Assembly (NCBI RefSeq): GCF_014212015.1
Contig: NZ_JACJVN010000065.1
Location: forward strand, 1 to 64,000
Direction of reading: 5' to 3'
DNA length: 64,000 nucleotides
Source: Cohnella lubricantis
Lineage (GTDB): Bacteria; Bacillota; Bacilli; Paenibacillales; Paenibacillaceae
Shown here: one piece after another, positions 59,539 through 64,000 of the stretch
Layout: the number at the start of each line of letters is the position of its first letter
How positions within the stretch are numbered: the stretch's first letter is position 1
Program-made: the position numbers and the translations under genes
The notes under the pieces: generated by a model
Seen by the model: the letters and a program-made list of their open reading frames with translations, nothing else
Told to the model about the DNA's origin: nothing
The model's database searches: none

Positions 59539-59606
59539 GGGCGCGGCTGGAACTACCTTTTTCGACAGAAGGACTATACGATTATTCGACGGAGGAAGAT
59601 CTGCAC

Positions 59607-61058
59607 ATGAAGACGTTTATGGATGACCGATTCCTGCTGGGAAGCGACACGGCTGTCACGCTGTATGAACAATTCGCCAAGCCGATGCCGATTATCGACT
59701 ACCACTGCCACCTCGATCCTCAGGCGATCTACGAGAACAAGCCGTTCAACAATTTGACCGAGGTATGGCTGTACGGCGACCACTACAAGTGGCGGGCGAT
59801 GCGAGCGAACGGAATCGAGGAGCAGTATGTGACGGGCGGCGAAGGCGTCAGCGACTACGACCGATTCTTGGCATATGCGAAGACCGTGCCAATGACGATC
59901 GGCAATCCGCTCTATCATTGGTCGCACCTTGAGCTTCGCCGCCTCTTCGGCATCGATGAGCTCATTAATGAGAAGAACGCTCCAATTATATGGGAGAAGG
60001 CGAATGCTCGGCTAAGCGGAGGCGGCTTCACGCCCCAGGACCTGATCCGCGGCTCGAACGTCCGCGTCGTCTGCACGACGGATGATCCGGCGGACTCCCT
60101 CGAGTATCATCGGAAGTTAATGGAGGAGAACCGCCACGGCTTCCAGGTTCGGCCGTCGTTCCGTCCGGACAAGGCGCTGGAGCTGGCGCGTGCGACGTTC
60201 CGGCCTTGGCTGAAGCGGCTGGAGGAGATCTGCGGGTATGAGGTATCCAACTATGACTTGCTGCTGAAGGCGCTGGAAGAGCGGATCGAGGCGTTCCACC
60301 AGACGGGCTGCCTGCTGTCGGACCACGCGATCGACACCGTCATGTTCGCGGAAGCGACGCGGGAGCAGGCAGCGGCGATCTATGCCAAGGCGTTGCGCGG
60401 GGAGTCCGTAACCGCCGAGGAGGAAGCGCAGTACAAGACGCACACGCTGCTGTTCCTCGCCCGCGAGTATTCCAAGCGCGGCTGGACGATGCAGCTTCAC
60501 ATTCACGCGAACCGCAGCAACAACACGGTGATGTTCGAGAAGGTTGGTCCCGACACCGGCTTCGACTCGATCAACGCAGGGCCGCTGGCCGGGCCGCTCG
60601 TCAAGCTGCTGGACGGCATGGAGATGGACGGCGGCTTGCCGCGCACGATTCTGTATTCGCTGAACGCCGGGGACAACGATGTGCTCGCTTCGATCATCGG
60701 CAGCTTCCAAGGAGGCGGTATTCCGGGGAAAATCCAGCTTGGCTCCGCGTGGTGGTTCAACGATACGATCGACGGCATGCTCGCCCAGATGAAGTCGCTC
60801 GCGAACATGGGCTTGCTCAGCCGGTTCGTCGGCATGCTGACGGATTCCCGCAGCTTCCTATCGTATCCGCGCCACGAATACTTCCGCCGCATCCTCTGCA
60901 ATCTGATCGGCGATTGGGTAGAGAATGGGCTTGTTCCGGCCGATATGGAGCTGCTTCAGACGATCGTGGAAGGCATCTGCTACCGGAATGCCGAAGCTTA
61001 CTTCCGCTTCGGCTCCGAGTCCGCGCAGATCGATCGTCCGACGGCAGCCGGCGTCTAA
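59607..61058 (+). CDS. uxaC: glucuronate/galacturonate isomerase
   Basis: This 483-residue amidohydrolase-fold isomerase converts D-glucuronate to fructuronate and D-galacturonate to tagaturonate. Motifs are PIIDYHCHLDPQAIYENKPFNNLTEVWLYGDHYKWRAMR, VVCTTDDPADSLEYH and MQLHIHANRSNNT. GGAGGAAG precedes the ATG. It has the family's normal length. It is followed 21 bp later by uxaB, so it is the entry step of this operon. Confidence 0.95.
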   Translation: MKTFMDDRFLLGSDTAVTLYEQFAKPMPIIDYHCHLDPQAIYENKPFNNLTEVWLYGDHYKWRAMRANGIEEQYVTGGEGVSDYDRFLAYAKTVPMTIGNPLYHWSHLELRRLFGIDELINEKNAPIIWEKANARLSGGGFTPQDLIRGSNVRVVCTTDDPADSLEYHRKLMEENRHGFQVRPSFRPDKALELARATFRPWLKRLEEICGYEVSNYDLLLKALEERIEAFHQTGCLLSDHAIDTVMFAEATREQAAAIYAKALRGESVTAEEEAQYKTHTLLFLAREYSKRGWTMQLHIHANRSNNTVMFEKVGPDTGFDSINAGPLAGPLVKLLDGMEMDGGLPRTILYSLNAGDNDVLASIIGSFQGGGIPGKIQLGSAWWFNDTIDGMLAQMKSLANMGLLSRFVGMLTDSRSFLSYPRHEYFRRILCNLIGDWVENGLVPADMELLQTIVEGICYRNAEAYFRFGSESAQIDRPTAAGV

Positions 61059-61079
61059 GCGTTGAGAGGGAGCGGGAGG

Positions 61080-62711
61080 ATGAAGCCAATCGGAACGAGG
61101 CGGGGGATGGATGCGATTCGCGCGTCCGGAGCGCCAAACGGGAAGGTTAACGATGGGTCGAATGAGAGCGGATTCCAGCCGAATGAGCAGACCGCGGAGA
61201 CGGCTGACTCGATGCCTAAAGAGCCGCTTCGGTTGATCCGGGCGGCCCTAACAGGCGAAGACGCAGAGCAATATGAGCGCCTGATGGGTTATCCGGTTAA
61301 GGTGCTTCAGATCGGGGAGGGCAGCTTCCTCCGGGGCTTCGCGGATTGGATGATTCACCGCTGCAACAAGCAGGGGCTGTTCGAAGGCGGCGTTGCCGTA
61401 TCGCAGCCGCGTCCGTCCGGCGCGGCCAAGCTAGCGGAGCTGAAGCGCCAGGACGGATTGTACCATCAATGGATTCGCGGCCTGCAGGGCGGGAAGACGG
61501 TCGACGAGCTGGAGCTCGTCTCCGTCTTCTCCCGGATGATCGATCCGTATGAAGAGTGGGGCGAATTCCTCGCGCTGGCGGATGGCCCCGAGCTTGAAGC
61601 CGTCGTATCGAATACGACGGAAGCGGGGCTGACGTATCAGCCGTCCGAGTGGGCGCCGGATCATCCCGTGCTGTCGTATCCCGGCAAGCTGGCGGTGTTC
61701 CTGCACCGCCGGTTCGAACGCTTCCAAGGCGATCCGGCGAGCGGACTGCTGCTGCTTCCGTGCGAGCTGGTCGAGCGCAACGGCGACAAGCTGCGCGACA
61801 TCGTGCTGCGGCATGCGCAGGATTGGGGGCTGCCGGAAGCCTTCTCGAAGTGGATTCGCGAGCATAATCGGTTCCTCAACTCGCTGGTCGACCGGATCGT
61901 GACCGGTTACCCGGAGGCGGAAGCGGAGGAGCGGCTCGCCGAATTAGGAGTGGAGGATCGGCTCCTCAATGCGGCCGAGCCGTATCATCTATGGGCGATC
62001 GAAGGCGAGCCGGAGCTAGATGCGGTGCTGCCGTTCGCCCGCGCCGGGCTGAACGTGCGGTGGGTCGACGAGCTTCAGCCGTATCAGCTGCGTAAGGTGC
62101 GTATTCTGAACGGCGCGCATACGCTGATCGCAAGTGTCGGCTTGCTGAACGGGCTAAGCGAGGTGCGGGAGGCCGTGGAGCATCCCGTCTACGGCGAGTT
62201 CATCCGCGGCGCGATCATGGACGAGATCGTTCCAATGGTGCCGCTGCCCGAAGAGGAGATGAGGCGATACGCCGAAGAAGTGCTTGAGCGATTCGCCAAC
62301 CCGTTCGTGAGGCACAAGCTGGCTGATATCTCGCTGAACAGTCTGTCCAAGTTCAAGGTTCGCCTGTTGCCGACGCTCGAAGCTTATGTCGAGCGGACGG
62401 GCGAATTGCCGCCGCGCATCACGCAGGCGTTCGCTTCGCTGCTTCGGCTGTATCGCGCGCGAGAGACGGATGGCGGATACGCCGGCAGCCGGCTGAACGG
62501 CGAGCCGATCGCGCTGCGCGACGATCCGGAGGCGCTGGCGGAGCTCGCCGCGCTTTGGGCGGGAGTGGACCGCGGCGAACGGGGAATGACGGAGCTGGTC
62601 GCCGAGCTTCTCAGCCGTTCGGCCTGGTGGGGCCGGGATCTGAACGAAGTAGCCGGCTTGCGCGAAGCGCTGGCCGATGCGTTGACGAGGATGGAGGCGA
62701 TGGCAGAATGA
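61080..62711 (+). CDS. uxaB: tagaturonate reductase
   Basis: This 543-residue NAD-dependent mannitol dehydrogenase-family enzyme reduces tagaturonate to altronate. Motifs are VLQIGEGSFLRGFADWMIHRCNKQG, VSNTTEAGLTYQ, LPCELVERNGDKLRDIVLRHA and RKVRILNGAHTLIASVGLLNG. Residues 1-57 are a polar extension (RASGAPNGKVNDGSNESGFQ) not usual for UxaB, which is near 480-490 residues. The ATG at 61080 has GAGGGAG 7 bp upstream; an internal ATG before PKEPLRLIRAAL could give the ordinary length. The stop overlaps uxaA by 4 bp. Confidence 0.92.
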   Translation: MKPIGTRRGMDAIRASGAPNGKVNDGSNESGFQPNEQTAETADSMPKEPLRLIRAALTGEDAEQYERLMGYPVKVLQIGEGSFLRGFADWMIHRCNKQGLFEGGVAVSQPRPSGAAKLAELKRQDGLYHQWIRGLQGGKTVDELELVSVFSRMIDPYEEWGEFLALADGPELEAVVSNTTEAGLTYQPSEWAPDHPVLSYPGKLAVFLHRRFERFQGDPASGLLLLPCELVERNGDKLRDIVLRHAQDWGLPEAFSKWIREHNRFLNSLVDRIVTGYPEAEAEERLAELGVEDRLLNAAEPYHLWAIEGEPELDAVLPFARAGLNVRWVDELQPYQLRKVRILNGAHTLIASVGLLNGLSEVREAVEHPVYGEFIRGAIMDEIVPMVPLPEEEMRRYAEEVLERFANPFVRHKLADISLNSLSKFKVRLLPTLEAYVERTGELPPRITQAFASLLRLYRARETDGGYAGSRLNGEPIALRDDPEALAELAALWAGVDRGERGMTELVAELLSRSAWWGRDLNEVAGLREALADALTRMEAMAE

Positions 62712-64000
62712 GCGACGCGGGAACGCCAATGGCAAGCGGAGCTGCCGGCGACACAATAGCGGCAGCGACGGAGGCCGGCTCGGCTGGCGATACGGTCGTG
62801 CTGAGCCCTCGCGACGATGTCGCTGTAGCGCTGCGCGACATCCGGGCGGGCGAGACCGTCAGCCTGCCGGCTGGAGACGGCGGTGAGCTGAGGACGGTGC
62901 ATGCGCAGCAGGATGTGCCGCGCGGGCACAAGCTGGCGCTGCGTCCGATCGAAGCGGGACGTCACGTGCATAAGTTCGGCTATTCGATCGGCGTCGCCAA
63001 GGAGGAGATTCCAGTTGGCTGCTGGGTGCATACGCACAATCTGAAGACGGGGCTCGGCGCTGTGCTGGAGTACACGTATAGTCCTTCCTCGGCCCAAGAA
63101 GCTGCCGGCACTCCTTGGCCGGGAGGCCGGACGACCTTCCAAGGCTACGTGCGCGAGAACGGAGAAGTCGGCATTCGCAACGAGATTTGGATTATCAACA
63201 CGGTCGGCTGCATCAGCAAGACGTGCGAGACGCTTGCCCGGCTCGGCTCGAAGCAGTTCGAGGGACGAGGCATCGACGGCGTCTATCATTTTCCCCATCC
63301 GTTCGGCTGCTCCCAGCTCGGCGACGACTTGACGGCAACACAGAAGCTGCTCGCCGCACTCGTACGGCACGGCAATGCGGCCGGCGTGCTGGTTGTCGGG
63401 CTCGGCTGCGAGAACAATCAGATCGAGTCGTTCCGGCAAGTGATCGGCGATTACAGCCCGGATCGCGTGAGGTTCATGAAGTCGCAAGAGGTGGAGGATG
63501 AACTGGAGGAGGGGCTGTCGCTGATCGGCGAGCTGGTCGATTACGCGGAGCGGTTCAGCCGGCAGGAGGTTCCGCTGTCCAAGCTGCGCATCGGGTTGAA
63601 GTGCGGCGGCTCGGACGGCTTCTCGGGCATTACCGCCAATCCGCTCGTCGGCCGCGCGGCGGATGCCATCACGTCGGCTGGCGGGACAGCGCTGCTGACC
63701 GAAGTGCCGGAGATGTTCGGGGCGGAGACGATATTGATGGATCGAGCAGCAGACGAAGGCGTCTTCCACGATATTGTGGAGCTGATCAACGGCTTCAAGT
63801 CTTACTTCATTCGTCACGGGCATGAGATCTATGAGAATCCATCCCCGGGCAACAAGGACGGCGGCATTACGACGCTGGAGGAGAAGTCGCTCGGCTGCAC
63901 GCAGAAGGGCGGCCATGCGACGGTTACGGACGTGCTGCTCTACGGTGAGCCGTCCCGCAAGCCGGGACTCAATCTCGTGCAAGCTCCTGGCAACGATCTC
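62708..64000 (+). CDS. uxaA: altronate dehydratase, 5' part (runs off the window)
   Basis: An open frame of 431 codons starts at ATG 62708, overlapping uxaB (ATGA), and continues to the window edge. After a 27-residue Ala/Gly/Thr-rich extension it reads VLSPRDDVAVALRDIRAGE, the SAF domain start. GYVRENGEVGIRNEIWIINTVGC, FPHPFGCSQLGDD and LKCGGSDGFSGITANPLVG of the UxaA/GarD family follow. The enzyme dehydrates altronate to 2-keto-3-deoxygluconate. About 70-80 residues should lie beyond the edge. The long frame on the opposite strand here is only a shadow. Confidence 0.94.
   Translation, partial: MSDAGTPMASGAAGDTIAAATEAGSAGDTVVLSPRDDVAVALRDIRAGETVSLPAGDGGELRTVHAQQDVPRGHKLALRPIEAGRHVHKFGYSIGVAKEEIPVGCWVHTHNLKTGLGAVLEYTYSPSSAQEAAGTPWPGGRTTFQGYVRENGEVGIRNEIWIINTVGCISKTCETLARLGSKQFEGRGIDGVYHFPHPFGCSQLGDDLTATQKLLAALVRHGNAAGVLVVGLGCENNQIESFRQVIGDYSPDRVRFMKSQEVEDELEEGLSLIGELVDYAERFSRQEVPLSKLRIGLKCGGSDGFSGITANPLVGRAADAITSAGGTALLTEVPEMFGAETILMDRAADEGVFHDIVELINGFKSYFIRHGHEIYENPSPGNKDGGITTLEEKSLGCTQKGGHATVTDVLLYGEPSRKPGLNLVQAPGNDL

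Noticed and set aside
62384-63982. Long minus-strand frame over uxaA
   Set aside because: The plus strand carries a clear UxaA frame with family motifs and an ATGA overlap with uxaB; the opposite frame is a codon-bias shadow.

Overview
The window looks like chromosome from a GC-rich, spore-forming Firmicute, most plausibly Paenibacillaceae (Paenibacillus or a close relative). This is inferred from strong AGGAGG ribosome sites, frequent GTG and TTG starts, and Bacillus-type gene sets: yclNOPQ, ecsAB, brxB, vanRS-vanY, xylR/xylAB and an orphan sporulation-type histidine kinase. No tRNA, rRNA, cas genes or phage genes are visible. Genes are dense and mostly in short operons with SigA-like promoters and intrinsic terminators.

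Layout. 0-4.4 kb: a 52-bp tandem array, a promoter with two Fur boxes, and the siderophore importer yclNOPQ. 4.4-7.3 kb: vanRS-like two-component system plus vanY D,D-carboxypeptidase. 7.3-11.1 kb: potABCD polyamine importer. 11.2-14.1 kb: two acetyltransferases, a membrane protein and a DinB protein. 14.1-18.1 kb: merR-SDR pair, then padR - DUF1048 - DUF1048 - ABC exporter. 18.1-22.5 kb: a mosaic stretch with three APH-fold kinases, an ABC-F remnant, a ribbon-helix-helix protein and an N-terminally truncated second DnaN clamp. 22.6-25.7 kb: GH127 arabinofuranosidase and divergent AraC regulator. 25.7-28.8 kb: ecsAB with odd low-complexity N-termini, and an LspA-like protein. 29.2-33.3 kb: patB, a BNR-type lipoprotein, a preQ1-I riboswitch with a queuosine-precursor transporter, and a small membrane protein. 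33.8-37.3 kb: thioredoxin-fold lipoprotein-like protein, fosmidomycin-type exporter, Rrf2 regulator and azoR behind an attenuator-like leader. 37.4-41.7 kb: xylR and divergent xylAB with a xyl operator. 41.9-48.7 kb: hypothetical protein, HI0933-family flavoprotein, histidine kinase, small proteins, brxB, nadE, acpS, cytochrome c. 48.8-57 kb: AraC, mutY, sodA, GNAT, nucleoside phosphatase, signal peptidase I, queG, HD-GYP protein. 57.2-64 kb: AraC regulator divergent from an oxidoreductase and the hexuronate genes uxaC, uxaB and uxaA (the last runs off the window).

The most unusual signal is not a gene. Five intergenic regions carry short hairpins of unrelated sequence repeated every 51-52 bp, and all five lie between convergently transcribed genes (five of the nine convergent gaps in the window). 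The two largest arrays, 18 kb apart, share one core in opposite orientation. I can support this as a pattern in the sequence; its function is unknown to me.

Supporting themes are iron-regulated siderophore uptake, queuosine salvage and synthesis (riboswitch, transporter, queG), plant-polymer sugar use (L-arabinosides, xylose, uronates), and cell-envelope or antibiotic resistance functions (vanRSY, Fsr, ABC exporters, APH kinases).
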